64,000 nucleotides of DNA from UBA9659 sp965208605 (GCA_965208605.1 OZ242345.1:2356001-2420000), one strand, 5' to 3'; positions 1 to 9,653 are shown, counted from the stretch's first letter. Translations and numbers: made by a program. Notes: a model not told the origin generated them from the sequence alone.

Positions 1-56
1 ACCTCGACATACAAGGCCGAAACTCACCTATCCTGACCATTGGGCAACGGATAATA

Positions 57-584
57 TTACAAATCCAGTTTGCTCATATTCATCTCTACCAGCTTGCGAG
101 TGCGGCGTAGCGAACTGACCAAATCCTGAATTTGCAATTCACTCTGGCCCGACATGAGGCTACATATTATATGGTTATAATCAGCATGCATTTTATCCCA
201 TAGCCTAATGCCCTTGGCAGAAACCCTCACCGACTGAACACGTCGGTCTTTTTTTGATGTCTTCTTCAAAACCAGCTTTCCCTGCTCAAGCCGTCGCACT
301 ACGCCAGTGATATTTCCTTGTGTCACCATCAGGAGTGTCGCGAGGTCACCCATCGTCAGACCAGTAGGATGCATGGCAAGCGCAGTTAAAACATCGTAGC
401 GCGGCAAGCTTGAATTATATTTTTGAGCGAAATGACGCATAAGAACTCGTTCAATACTTGAAAAACATCGCACAAGAACCAACCAAGCCATGCCGTGATG
501 ATCATCATCAGGCAAGGCCTCCAGCATTGATTCGTAGAGGTTTTGTTTTAGCATATTAGAACCCGTAGCAGTTGGATTCATCAT
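57..584 (-). CDS. MarR-family transcriptional regulator
   Basis: This 175-residue protein has the size and layout of a MarR winged-helix dimer. The helix-turn-helix runs over roughly residues 75-100 (LTMGDLATLLMVTQGNITGV), followed by the wing with the conserved charged signature KKDRRVQSVRVSAKG. Two in-frame ATGs lie at 584 and 581; 584 was taken, and a TTG at 590 is less likely. It lies 77 bp from the 3' end of the HisC-like gene read on the same strand. MarR proteins usually repress neighbouring catabolic or efflux genes and respond to small aromatic or phenolic ligands. Control of the adjacent 661-8618 metabolic cluster is therefore an inference from position only. Confidence 0.85.
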   Translation of the reverse strand: MMNPTATGSNMLKQNLYESMLEALPDDDHHGMAWLVLVRCFSSIERVLMRHFAQKYNSSLPRYDVLTALAMHPTGLTMGDLATLLMVTQGNITGVVRRLEQGKLVLKKTSKKDRRVQSVRVSAKGIRLWDKMHADYNHIICSLMSGQSELQIQDLVSSLRRTRKLVEMNMSKLDL

Positions 585-660
585 TTGCAAACTGCCAATT
601 TCAATGCTGTAAATTCATGCATATCTTCTTTACCTTTCCATCGAACTGCCAGCTTCCGCT

Positions 661-1782
661 TTAGGCATTCATGTATTCTTTCAACACCTCAATAACAGCC
701 TCATTCTCCGCATCCTTGCCCACTGTCAAGCGAAGAAATCTATTGTCGCTTACCGGCCGAGGAATAATTCCTTTGGCGAGTAAAAAATCACTTGCTTCGT
801 TGGCAGATTTCCCGGTGATATTTTCAAAGTGCATCAAATAGAAATTTGTCACACTGGGCACAACGTATATCCCTTCAGCACTAAGCTCCCTTTGAAGCCG
901 TATCTGCCATTGAGTATTGTGTTTGACAACTTTTTCAATGTGGGTGAAATCTTGAACCGCCGCCTCCGCTGCCGCAAGTGCCTCGATACTGGTATTAAAC
1001 GGTGTCCTGAGGCGATTCATAATTTCAATGATCGCTTCTTGTCCGTATACCCATCCAATGCGGAGACCTGCCAGACCATAGGCTTTTGAAAAGGTTCTAG
1101 TCATTACCACATTGCTGGAATCTTCAACCCAACGCGCACCTGCATTGTAGTCCGAATGTTCAACATACTCAGCATAGGCACCATCAAGAATTATTACAAT
1201 GTTGTTGGGTACAGCGGTGATCAAACGGTCAATTTCATCAATAGTATTGTAAGTGCCGGTTGGGTTGTTAGGGTTCGCGAGCGCGATCAATTTTGTCTTC
1301 GGCGTAATGCGCTCAATAAGCGCATCAATACTTGTGCGGAATTCTTCTTCTGGGGCCAACACAATACTCGCACCCTGCGCCTTGCCATAGATTGAACACA
1401 TAACGAAATGATTTTCGGAGAGCAAGACTTCGTCGTCCTTACCTACAAAGCAACGAGTGATTAATCCGATCAGTTCTTCTGAGCCATTACCACAAACAAT
1501 TCGACTTGCTTCTAAGTGGTAGACCTGTGCGATCGCTGCCCTCAAGCTCGTCTGAAAACCATCAGGATAACGATGCAATTCATTGGCAATAGCATGATAG
1601 GCGGCAACTGCGGCAGGACTCGGTCCAAAGCACCCTTCGTTGCTTGAGAGCTTTATGGCATTTGGTCTACCCTTGACGCTACTCTGACCTTGTTGGTACG
1701 GCGAAATCGCTTGATACTGCGGTAGCGGCGTCGGTGCATTGTCCCGGCGCGATGGCGGTGTTGCACGAGGTAAAGATGGCAT
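661..1782 (-). CDS. HisC-like PLP aminotransferase (histidinol-phosphate/aromatic type)
   Basis: A fold-type I PLP aminotransferase of 373 residues in the HisC family, acting in the cytosol. Visible landmarks are the N-terminal KLSSNEGCFGPSP segment, NGSEELI near the cofactor phosphate site, ANPNNPTGT, DGAYAEYV (PLP-binding Asp and Tyr) and TRTFSKAYGLAGLRIGW with the Schiff-base lysine. There are no other histidine genes nearby. The gene sits beside a MarR regulator and divergent from a ManD/oxidoreductase/amidohydrolase operon, so it may be a catabolic or specialised aromatic/imidazole aminotransferase rather than the biosynthetic HisC. The start is the ATG at 1782. Family membership is firm; the substrate is unknown. 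Confidence 0.88.
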   Translation of the reverse strand: MPSLPRATPPSRRDNAPTPLPQYQAISPYQQGQSSVKGRPNAIKLSSNEGCFGPSPAAVAAYHAIANELHRYPDGFQTSLRAAIAQVYHLEASRIVCGNGSEELIGLITRCFVGKDDEVLLSENHFVMCSIYGKAQGASIVLAPEEEFRTSIDALIERITPKTKLIALANPNNPTGTYNTIDEIDRLITAVPNNIVIILDGAYAEYVEHSDYNAGARWVEDSSNVVMTRTFSKAYGLAGLRIGWVYGQEAIIEIMNRLRTPFNTSIEALAAAEAAVQDFTHIEKVVKHNTQWQIRLQRELSAEGIYVVPSVTNFYLMHFENITGKSANEASDFLLAKGIIPRPVSDNRFLRLTVGKDAENEAVIEVLKEYMNA

Positions 1783-2003
1783 TGAACTTTCCCGTTTTTC
1801 CGATTGAGATTATATTGTTTAAGTATAAACTAATCATGGATGATCTATCCACGACAAGAGTAACGAATTGCTTGTGGGTAGACTCAATAACTGTTCATAT
1901 AAAGTTAGTGCATCTGCTGTTGAAAGTGTTACCGCGAGTGTTGTCTCGAGATGAACACACCAAATATTCAGTGACTGATTATATAACAAAACGCTGTCTC
2001 TAA
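1783..2003. promoter_or_regulatory. Divergent intergenic region between hisC-like gene and manD operon
   Basis: This 221-bp AT-rich spacer separates two diverging transcription units, so it should hold both promoters. I could not pick out a convincing -35/-10 pair or an operator palindrome by eye. A MarR-type operator would be expected here if the regulator at 57-584 controls the cluster. Confidence 0.35.
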
Positions 2004-3212
2004 ATGAAAATTGCAAAAATCAACGTCATAGTCACCTGCCCCGGCAGGAACTTTGTGACGGTTAAAATAATGACCGACGAAGGCGTCTATGGTGTCGGTG
2101 ACGCGACACTAAATGGGCGTGAAATCGCTGTTGCGAGTTATCTACAAGAACATCTCGTAGCCTGTCTTATCGGCATGGACCCGCGGCGATCTGAGGATAT
2201 TTGGCAGTATTTATATCGCGGAGCCTACTGGCGTAAAGGTCCAGTTTCAATGACAGCAATAGCTGCAATTGACACAGCACTTTGGGATATTAAAGCGAAA
2301 ATAGCGGGTCTCCCATTATATGAACTTCTGGGCGGTCGTTCACGTAACGGTGTCACCGTTTATGGACATGCTAATGGAAACGATATTGCTGAAACCTGTG
2401 ACGAGGTGCAAAGGTATGTGGAACTCGGTTACCAAGCGATTCGTGCTCAGTGCGGTATTCCGGGCATCAAGAGTACCTATGGGGTATCTGGTGACAAGAT
2501 GTACTACGAACCCGCGGACGCAGATCTGCCCAGCGAGAATACCTGGTCGACAAGCAAATACCTGAATCATGTACCCCAGCTGTTCGCGGTACTACGAGAT
2601 AAATTTGGGGATGATCTGCACTTGTTGCACGATGTTCATCACCGTCTCACACCCATAGAAGCCGGTCGATTGGGCAAATCACTTGAGCCTTTCAACCTAT
2701 TTTGGCTAGAAGACGCCGTAACTGCAGAGAACCAAGAAGGCTTTCGAATCATACGCTCGCATACCGTGACACCACTTGCCGTTGGCGAGATATTTAACAC
2801 TGTTTGGGACTGCAAAGAGCTTATTCAAGAACAACTCATAGATTATATCCGCACCTCAGTAGTACACGCGGGCGGCATTACGCACCTGCGTCGAATTGCA
2901 GATCTTGCGGCACTTTATCATGTACGTACGGGTTGCCACGGTGCGACGGACTTGTCACCAATATGTATGGGTGCAGCGCTGCACTTTGATACCTGGGTTC
3001 CGAATTTCGGTATCCAAGAGTACATGCGACACACCGAGGAAACAAACGCAGTATTCCCCCATGACTACCATTTTAAGGACGGTTATCTTCACATTGGTGA
3101 CACCCCAGGACACGGTGTCGACATCAATGAAAAACTAGCAGAGAAGTACCCATACAAGCGCGCCTATCTTCCAGTAAATAGGCTCACAGACGGCACCATG
3201 TGGAATTGGTGA
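2004..3212 (+). CDS. manD: D-mannonate dehydratase-like enolase-superfamily enzyme
   Basis: A 402-residue enolase-superfamily dehydratase that reads as ManD from end to end: VIVTCPGRNFVTVKI near the N-terminus, DATLNGREIAVASYLQEH, GAYWRKGPV, IRAQCGIPGIKSTYG, LLHDVHHRLTP (metal Asp plus catalytic His), FWLEDAV and AVGEIFN (metal Glu residues), HGATDLSP, and the terminal DGTMWNW. In known members ManD dehydrates D-mannonate to 2-keto-3-deoxy-D-gluconate, or is a promiscuous low-activity acid-sugar dehydratase. No uronate isomerase, KDG kinase or KDPG aldolase lies nearby, so the natural substrate may differ. Its stop codon overlaps the next start (TGATG), so it is translationally coupled to the FAD oxidoreductase. 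Confidence 0.9.
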   Translation: MKIAKINVIVTCPGRNFVTVKIMTDEGVYGVGDATLNGREIAVASYLQEHLVACLIGMDPRRSEDIWQYLYRGAYWRKGPVSMTAIAAIDTALWDIKAKIAGLPLYELLGGRSRNGVTVYGHANGNDIAETCDEVQRYVELGYQAIRAQCGIPGIKSTYGVSGDKMYYEPADADLPSENTWSTSKYLNHVPQLFAVLRDKFGDDLHLLHDVHHRLTPIEAGRLGKSLEPFNLFWLEDAVTAENQEGFRIIRSHTVTPLAVGEIFNTVWDCKELIQEQLIDYIRTSVVHAGGITHLRRIADLAALYHVRTGCHGATDLSPICMGAALHFDTWVPNFGIQEYMRHTEETNAVFPHDYHFKDGYLHIGDTPGHGVDINEKLAEKYPYKRAYLPVNRLTDGTMWNW

Positions 3213-4810
3213 TGGGCGATACAGATTTTGACGTAGTCATAGCGGGTGGTGGACACAACGCCTTGGCGTGCGCAGCACTCCTCGTCAAGCACGGCATTCA
3301 AACCCTTGTTCTGGAACGGAATGACTGGGTTGGTGGCGGTGTCCTCACTCGAGAGATTACCTTGCCAGGGTTCAAACATGACTTATACGGCTCATCACAC
3401 GTTTGGGTGCATCTCAACCCAGCATTTCGCAATGTCTTGCAACCAGAATTGGAGAAGTACGGTCTGAAGTATATTTGGTCAGAAGACCATATCACCGGGC
3501 ATCCCAATCTTGAAGGTCAGGGCATCATTGTATACAAGGATGTCGACAAAACCTGCGATACTATCGCCGAATACTCCAAGAAGGACGCCGTTCGCTATAA
3601 GGAAATCTTCAATGAGTTCGCCGAGATTGAAGCTGGTGTCATCAAAGGCATGTTTTCTCCGCCGTCACCGCCAAGCTACATGTTTCAAGCCCTGGAGAAT
3701 AACGCTGAGGGTCTACGACGATTACATGACTACCAACTGAGTTCACGAGCATTCACATTAAAGAACTTTGAAAATCCGCAGGTGCGAGCGTTTATATTGG
3801 GGTGGGCCACAGCACCGCAAACACTGCCCGACCAGGATGCTACCGCACAGGGTTTCTATGTCATGATTCCAAGCATTCACTATTATGGCCAGGCAATACC
3901 GGAAGGTGGTAGCGGCATGCTATCGGTTGCCATGCAACGATACATCAACGCCAATGGTGGCAAGGTTATGACTGGTGCAACCGTTGACCGATTTATTATC
4001 GAAAAAGGAGAATGTAAAGGTGTGCAGCTAGCTGAGGGTACAATAATTCGTGCGAAACGAGCGACTGTTACTGCACTTGATCCGCAACAGACGTTCTTAG
4101 ATTGCATGCGGGAAAGCGAAGTTGATGTACGCATCCGTGACATTGTGAAAAACTTTTCATTTGGTAATGTAACTATTGTCAGAGCGCACTACGCACTACA
4201 TGAATCGCCTGAATTCAAAAACGGTGCCGATATGACCGCAACACCATTCCAACGAATATTCGGCACGGTTGCCGATATTGACAAACAGTACCGTGAAATC
4301 GCGGCTGGCGTAGCGCCATCTGATCCTTTCCTGTGGTCCGCCTGCTGGACAAAGATGGATCCAATGCGTGCACCTGATGGCAAACACACATTCATTTTTG
4401 ATACCTTCGTCCCTATCCATCTTGTCAATGGGGACGATTGGGAAGAGATTGGCCCAGCCTACGTGCGTGATGTTCTATTACGCAATTTACGCCGATATAC
4501 AACAAACATGAACGACGAGAATATTCTGGGTGAATTTATTGATACCGGCCCGAATCTGGCACGCGCTAACTGGTCATTTGTAAATGGTTCAACCACTGGC
4601 GGTGAACGTGTGTTATCGCAAATGGGTGCATTACGTCCCATTCCTGGATTTGCCGAATACCGGTCACCTCTGGTCGACCTCTACATGGCAGGGCCATCTT
4701 GTCACCCGGGAGGCGGAATCTGCGCGATGGGGACAAACACAGCAACTGCAATTCTTGAGGATTTTGACATCCTAGAACCAGAGCATGATTTTCAAACGAT
4801 AGCTAACTAA
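3212..4810 (+). CDS. FAD-dependent oxidoreductase, phytoene dehydrogenase (CrtI)-like
   Basis: A 532-residue flavoprotein of the CrtI/amine-oxidase type. The Rossmann dinucleotide motif is near the N-terminus (VVIAGGGHNALACAALLVKHG, then VLERNDWVGGGV). The conserved C-terminal FAD motif reads DLYMAGPSCHPGGGICAMGTNTA. The ATG at 3212 overlaps the manD stop in TGATG and is preferred over the GTG at 3200. Family members desaturate, isomerise or oxidise carotenoid, retinoid or amine substrates. No carotenoid synthesis gene is present, and the coupled ManD and downstream amidase argue for a small polar substrate instead. The substrate is unknown. Confidence 0.85.
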   Translation: MGDTDFDVVIAGGGHNALACAALLVKHGIQTLVLERNDWVGGGVLTREITLPGFKHDLYGSSHVWVHLNPAFRNVLQPELEKYGLKYIWSEDHITGHPNLEGQGIIVYKDVDKTCDTIAEYSKKDAVRYKEIFNEFAEIEAGVIKGMFSPPSPPSYMFQALENNAEGLRRLHDYQLSSRAFTLKNFENPQVRAFILGWATAPQTLPDQDATAQGFYVMIPSIHYYGQAIPEGGSGMLSVAMQRYINANGGKVMTGATVDRFIIEKGECKGVQLAEGTIIRAKRATVTALDPQQTFLDCMRESEVDVRIRDIVKNFSFGNVTIVRAHYALHESPEFKNGADMTATPFQRIFGTVADIDKQYREIAAGVAPSDPFLWSACWTKMDPMRAPDGKHTFIFDTFVPIHLVNGDDWEEIGPAYVRDVLLRNLRRYTTNMNDENILGEFIDTGPNLARANWSFVNGSTTGGERVLSQMGALRPIPGFAEYRSPLVDLYMAGPSCHPGGGICAMGTNTATAILEDFDILEPEHDFQTIAN

Positions 4811-4822
4811 TATAGGTGAAGT

Positions 4823-5980
4823 ATGGGAAAGCCAATAGAAAAATACACCGCGTTGGTCGTTCAGCCAGAAGTCACTGTTGCCGAAGACCGCGACGGTATT
4901 AAGAAAAACCTCAATCGTGTTCTCAACATGATTGATTTCGGTGTCGGCTATTTCTGGGAAATTCCTGCTCGCCTTGTTGTGCTGCCAGAATACTTTATGC
5001 AGGGTGTCACAACACCCGGCAAAGGCGAACACGGCATAGAGTCGTTTATGAAAAAAGCGATTACGATCCCTGGGCCAGAAATGGACGACCTCAGCAAAAA
5101 AGCGCAGGAGTACGGAATCTACATCGCGGGCGGTGGCGTCATTGAGCAGCTCGATGAATTCCCGGATCGCTGGTTCAATTCGGCATTTATCATTGGGCCA
5201 AATGGCGATGTCGTACTGAAGTACCACAAATGGCACATTCCGGCCTCAATCGGTCTAGGTACGAGCCCGCATGACCTCCTGGACGAATACCAGGAACGAT
5301 TGGGTGCAGGCATTGAAAAACTGTTTCCGGTGATTGACACCGAGATCGGCAAGCTCGGCACCATGACCTGTCATGACGGCTGTACACCAGAAGTGTCTCG
5401 TGCACTCGGATACAATGGATGCGAGGTTATCTGTCACCCGGTGGCTTTGCAGGAAGTTGAGGGTGTATCGGATCCTTGGGACTTCTGGCGCTTCACCCGC
5501 AGGACCAGAGCGCACGACAACATGTGCTACCTACTCGGTTCAAACTGGGGTAGCGTCAAATATGACTATTATCCGCAAGCATTTTGCCCGGGTAATTCTT
5601 TCATCATTGACTATACTGGCATGATGATTCGTGAGGCACCCTACCCCGTGGAGCAGGTCATTGGGGCGACAATTGACATTGAAGCACTGCGTGAACATAG
5701 ATCCAGAGCCAACCATAACACTTGGATTGATGTCCGAACGGAGGCGTTTCGCGAGATATACAATAATCCGATCTACCCCCCAAACCAGTTTCCTTCTGGC
5801 AAACCACCACGCACACTTTCAGATAAGCTTGGGCCAGCTCGGCAAGTACTTGATCAGCTGTATGCTCGTGGTCAGTTCATGCCACCCGCTGGAAAAACCC
5901 CAAAGGAGATGTCAAGTATTCTTGAGAGACGCATACAATATGCGCAAGCAACTGGTCGGATGCGAAAAGCAGACGACTGA
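4823..5980 (+). CDS. Carbon-nitrogen hydrolase (nitrilase superfamily amidase)
   Basis: A cytosolic 385-residue nitrilase-superfamily hydrolase. The Glu-Lys-Cys triad can be placed in LVVLPEYFMQ, VLKYHKWHIP and LGTMTCHDGCTPE. The C-terminal extension of about 60 residues (NQFPSGKPPRTL onward) is Pro/Lys/Arg-rich and outside the usual catalytic core. A ribosome site (AGGTGA) precedes the ATG, and only 12 bp separate it from the flavoenzyme gene, so it is the third gene of the manD operon. Members hydrolyse amides, carbamoyl groups or nitriles to acid plus ammonia. That suggests a nitrogen-containing substrate for the pathway, but the specific compound cannot be read from the sequence. Confidence 0.85.
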   Translation: MGKPIEKYTALVVQPEVTVAEDRDGIKKNLNRVLNMIDFGVGYFWEIPARLVVLPEYFMQGVTTPGKGEHGIESFMKKAITIPGPEMDDLSKKAQEYGIYIAGGGVIEQLDEFPDRWFNSAFIIGPNGDVVLKYHKWHIPASIGLGTSPHDLLDEYQERLGAGIEKLFPVIDTEIGKLGTMTCHDGCTPEVSRALGYNGCEVICHPVALQEVEGVSDPWDFWRFTRRTRAHDNMCYLLGSNWGSVKYDYYPQAFCPGNSFIIDYTGMMIREAPYPVEQVIGATIDIEALREHRSRANHNTWIDVRTEAFREIYNNPIYPPNQFPSGKPPRTLSDKLGPARQVLDQLYARGQFMPPAGKTPKEMSSILERRIQYAQATGRMRKADD

Positions 5981-5989
5981 GGAATTGAT

Positions 5990-6268
5990 ATGAGAATAAT
6001 CAGCAAGCTCGCACAGATTGATTTCCACTTAGGTAAGGTTGGCCGAGAAGGCAATCTGCTCGTCATTGAGAGTCATCAAGATTCAAAGATGCCATCAAGG
6101 GTCTATGTTTCGCCACAGGATGTTATTGAGCTTATGAAATGTTTTTTTGTCAGCTCTCGAGCAATTATATTCATTATAGGCATGCCTTATTTCCTGTACC
6201 GTTGGAAAAAACACGGAAAAGATTCCGTAGCAAAAAAGTCGTACAAGAAAGAGTGGCCGACGGTTTAG
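5990..6268 (+). CDS. Small hypothetical protein with one membrane segment
   Basis: A 92-residue protein that I do not recognise. The first half is soluble in character. A hydrophobic stretch near residues 50-68 (SSRAIIFIIGMPYFLY) looks like a single transmembrane helix, and the tail is strongly basic (RWKKHGKDSVAKKSYKKEW), which would favour a cytoplasmic C-terminus. It starts 9 bp after the amidase stop behind GAGGAATT, so it is probably the last gene of the manD operon. A membrane anchor or small accessory role is possible but unproven. Confidence 0.55.
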   Translation: MRIISKLAQIDFHLGKVGREGNLLVIESHQDSKMPSRVYVSPQDVIELMKCFFVSSRAIIFIIGMPYFLYRWKKHGKDSVAKKSYKKEWPTV

Positions 6269-6335
6269 CTGAAGCTATTCTAATACACTAGGTTGGGTCG
6301 CCGAACTCGCTCGTATCAGAAAGCAACCACGTTTG

Positions 6336-8618
6336 CTAGTTCGTCATATAAGTGAACTTGATACCGTATGTCAGCTGATGTGGCCTCAAACGAATGCCGG
6401 CAGCACCAAAATTGTCAGCCGTACCTGTGTAATACTGCTCGTCGAGCAGGTTTTTCCCGAATGCAAGGATGCGGAAGTTGTCGTTACTCACCCCTATGCT
6501 AAGATTAACAACAGAGTAACTGTCAATCTCGTATGGGAATTGCGGTAACTCAAAGGGGTCGCCGTTAACTGTTTGCCCAACGAGTGAGCCGATTGCCTCA
6601 ATATCACTGTATTGCTTCCCAACAAATGTCCAGTCTGTACGAACGAACCCTTTCCATGAATCCGGAAGATTAAATTGCCAGTCTGCGCTCGCACTGTAGC
6701 TCCATTCTGGCGTGCGTGGTAATGGCTGGCCTGATACATCAATTACATTCGGAAGACTATTAGTATTACCCTTCAACACAGCATCTGGATATTTGTCAAA
6801 CTCTGCATCAGTGTATCCAAGGCTCAATCCGAGTGTCAGATCTTGTGTGCCCAAAGCCAACAACTCCAATTCAAATCCGGTCGCGCTAGCTTCATCTGCG
6901 TTTTGAGTCGTCGATATCGCAGAACCAATGTCATTCGGGTCCTCTAATCTATTGGTTTGTACTTGAAAATCATCCCATTGGAGCGAGAAGTAGGCACCAG
7001 ACAAACTAACGCGACCACCAGCGAATCGACTCTTAAAACCAAGCTCATAGCTGAGCAGATCCTCGGATTTAAAGGGTGCTCCAGTAGTCCGGGAACCGCC
7101 AGTTACATCAGTGCCACCCGCTTTGTAACCTTTAGAGATACTTCCGTAGATATTGAGACCTTCTCTAGGAAAGTATTGCACTACCATTCGCGGTGAAAAA
7201 TCGGTGGAATCTACTGAATCTTTCACCGGCATTGGCCCACGATTCAAATCAATCTCCGATGCAAACACCTCATCTTGAGAGTAGCGCCCACCGAGGGTCA
7301 AATCTAACTTTTCGCTCCTATGCCAAGTCACATCCACGTATGCTGCAAAGGAATCATAATTGAATGATCGGATGTTACTGTTTATAAACCCAACAGCGGT
7401 GCCACTTGGCGCATCGTCGGGCATACGTTGGATTTGATTGGTTCGATCATACTTATCTTCTGCATAATAAATGCCAAGTGTCCAATCAATCGACTCGTTC
7501 GCCATGGACTGCAAGCGAAATTCCTGACTAAAGGATTCCGCTTCATAGTCGTTGACACGTCTGAGCGGTAGGGGTCCGAATGTCTGTGCGATGCCATCAA
7601 GATCCGACTCGCGATCAAATGAGCTGTCGATAAAACCCGTAATTGATTTGAATTGCATGGTATTGAGGTCGACGGTAATCCTACCGTTGACGATGGTGAA
7701 TTCCTTATCATTGCGCTCAATCGTATCTCTATTGATCAATCGATCATTCGACGGATAGAACCCCCCCCCCTCGTCAAAACCAGATGTAAACTCAAAAGTG
7801 TCGATTGTATCCAAGTCCGTCACACCAGACGGTATTGCGATATCCCCACCTTCGTCTTCAACAGAATGAGTGATGGATAGATCAAGCACCACGGCGTCTG
7901 ACGGCAACATTCTGAAGGAAACTCTCCCCGTCTCGTACTCATAGAAGGGGTCATTACCAAGTGGATTAACGTTTTTGACAGGCGTATCAGATTCTTCACG
8001 TGCAACAACAACCCTTGCCATGAATTTGTCGCTAAAGGGAATGTTAACGATGGCTTCTAGCCCCAGGCCACCATAGTTACCAACACTGGCCGAGCCTTCC
8101 AAATACAATGTTTCGTCGGGCTTTTTCGTCGCAATGTTTATAGCACCACCGATAGCATTGCGCCCGAAAAAGGTCCCCTGGGGACCGCGTAATACCTCAA
8201 GACGCTGCATATCTTGGAGATGGGGATTGATAGTACCTTGAGCGACACCTCCAACCGAGAGCTCATCCACATAGTAGCCAATTGAGCTAGCGGTCGCTAT
8301 GCCGTCCAGGGTAATGTTGCTGACCCCTCGAATTGATACATTGATACTCCGACTGCCACCTTCCCCATCCTCAGAAAAACCGACATTGGGCGTTACCAGG
8401 AGGTAATCAGCCGCCGTTTCTATTACCGAACGCTCAATGATATCGGACGAAAAGGCTGAAATACTCAGTGGTACATCTTGCAAAGATTCCTCGCGTCGTT
8501 GAGCAGTCACTGTAATCTCTTCTAGCACCAGAACATTTGTTGCTTCCTGAGCCTGGGCGATTGGAAAAGTCTGCCCTAATACTGCTAAGACGATAACTAG
8601 TATGGGTAAATGTTTCAT
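6336..8618 (-). CDS. TonB-dependent outer-membrane receptor with internal G10 tract
   Basis: A 760-residue outer-membrane receptor: signal peptide ending PIAQAQ, a TonB-box-like EEITVTAQRREES, plug domain (LSISAFSSDIIERS, RGPQGTFFGRNAIGGAINI), then a 22-strand barrel ending LTYGIKFTYMTN. The ATG at 8618 follows AGAGGA and begins a good signal peptide, so the upstream in-frame start at 8660 was rejected. Such receptors import siderophores, vitamins or sugars using the TonB/ExbBD motor. It converges on the manD operon and may import that pathway's substrate. At 7761-7770 the coding strand has ten consecutive G residues (EGGG), currently in frame, which could slip and switch the gene off. Confidence 0.9.
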   Translation of the reverse strand: MKHLPILVIVLAVLGQTFPIAQAQEATNVLVLEEITVTAQRREESLQDVPLSISAFSSDIIERSVIETAADYLLVTPNVGFSEDGEGGSRSINVSIRGVSNITLDGIATASSIGYYVDELSVGGVAQGTINPHLQDMQRLEVLRGPQGTFFGRNAIGGAINIATKKPDETLYLEGSASVGNYGGLGLEAIVNIPFSDKFMARVVVAREESDTPVKNVNPLGNDPFYEYETGRVSFRMLPSDAVVLDLSITHSVEDEGGDIAIPSGVTDLDTIDTFEFTSGFDEGGGFYPSNDRLINRDTIERNDKEFTIVNGRITVDLNTMQFKSITGFIDSSFDRESDLDGIAQTFGPLPLRRVNDYEAESFSQEFRLQSMANESIDWTLGIYYAEDKYDRTNQIQRMPDDAPSGTAVGFINSNIRSFNYDSFAAYVDVTWHRSEKLDLTLGGRYSQDEVFASEIDLNRGPMPVKDSVDSTDFSPRMVVQYFPREGLNIYGSISKGYKAGGTDVTGGSRTTGAPFKSEDLLSYELGFKSRFAGGRVSLSGAYFSLQWDDFQVQTNRLEDPNDIGSAISTTQNADEASATGFELELLALGTQDLTLGLSLGYTDAEFDKYPDAVLKGNTNSLPNVIDVSGQPLPRTPEWSYSASADWQFNLPDSWKGFVRTDWTFVGKQYSDIEAIGSLVGQTVNGDPFELPQFPYEIDSYSVVNLSIGVSNDNFRILAFGKNLLDEQYYTGTADNFGAAGIRLRPHQLTYGIKFTYMTN
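7761..7770 (-). repeat. G10 homopolymer inside TonB receptor ORF (candidate phase-variation tract)
   Basis: Ten consecutive C on the plus strand (G on the coding strand) encode the Gly-Gly-Gly of DEGGGFYPSND in an extracellular-loop-like part of the barrel. A gain or loss of one base would frameshift the receptor about 300 residues into the protein. At the present length the frame is open. Confidence 0.8.
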
Positions 8619-9130
8619 TGGCTGTTCCTCTGTAGAGTGGATAAATCCTGCATGCAACATTTGCAGCCCCCGTAAATTGCTACCAACATGCTATTACCAA
8701 ACAACTTTATACATAAACCATTCTTTATGTCAAGCCATACTGTACGTCCATGTAGGCGCGACATCAGCATCCCTGCTGATGACGGCCCTGAAAGAAGACA
8801 CCTTACTCCCCTGATGCTCTGCACTTTGAAAAGAATACTGAAAACCCAGTGTTTTTTAATCAGTGCACAAGGCGTGATGCGAAGCGCTGAGTCGGGCTTT
8901 ATTCAAGGGGGAAAGTATTCCCGGGATCGACACCAGCAGGGACAGATTTTTGCTCCTGCAAAACCTGCATTTCCACCATCCATGGCGGTCATTGCTAAGT
9001 TGCACTTACATTCCGAATGAAAAGAAAGGTAATCATGGATACTCGCTAATTGATTATCTGTGGAGCCGTGATTATCTTCATTTAAGTTGCTAAGTTGCAG
9101 GCGTTTCCTGGCGTTCTTTGTAACCTCCGT
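8619..9130. other. Long intergenic stretch without a recognisable gene
   Basis: About 510 bp upstream of the TonB receptor. Open frames here are short, lack family features and have no good ribosome sites. The receptor's promoter should lie in the first 150 bp, but I could not assign it confidently. Confidence 0.5.
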
Positions 9131-9304
9131 TTAGAGCTTAGGAACTACGTCTGCGTTATTGGGAACACCCAAATTTTCGTATTCATAGAAATTTGTGCAA
9201 CCATCGCCATCCAAGTCTAAGTTTGCATCCAAGGCATCCTCATGATCAAGTCCATAATGTAATTCCCAATCGTTAATCATACCATCACCGTCATCATCGA
9301 CCAT
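9131..9304 (-). pseudogene. C-terminal remnant of a calcium-binding (thrombospondin type 3-like) repeat protein
   Basis: On the minus strand a 57-codon frame reads VDDDGDGMINDWELHYG and then NLDLDGDGCTNFYEYE, ending at a TAA at 9131. These are two DxDGDG-type calcium-binding loops of the thrombospondin type 3/dockerin-like kind found at the ends of large secreted proteins. The frame is closed by a stop codon about 14 codons upstream of the ATG, and no signal peptide or other domain is present. It is therefore read as the decayed tail of a larger extracellular protein gene. Confidence 0.6.
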
Positions 9305-9653
9305 TGTGTGGCAATAGCTCTTTGAGCCAACGCGCTGTTTAATAGTTTAAGGTTGAAGGTTGCCAATGTATCATCATCTTCATCAACTTCAGTTTTGGTA
9401 TAATAAGGCACCCCAAAACATCTTTGTATCTGCAACCTGGCTGAGCTATTGTTGCGGGGATAGGACGAATTAACCACGTTTCTGCACGGGTTGCCAAGCA
9501 TCTTCCTGCCCCGGAGCATCCTGCCAGCCAGGGATTCTGACGAAATCTTAGTTCAAGCGTCGGGACAGTAGCCTGATTTTCGCAGAATGAACCACTTTTA
9601 TGACCGTCTCTTACCACCCGGTCGAGACAGATCCCGCCAATGCCCTGCAGGCG

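Noticed and set aside
1..56. Partial gene at the left edge
   Set aside because: The 56 bp show no recognisable coding pattern continuing from outside.
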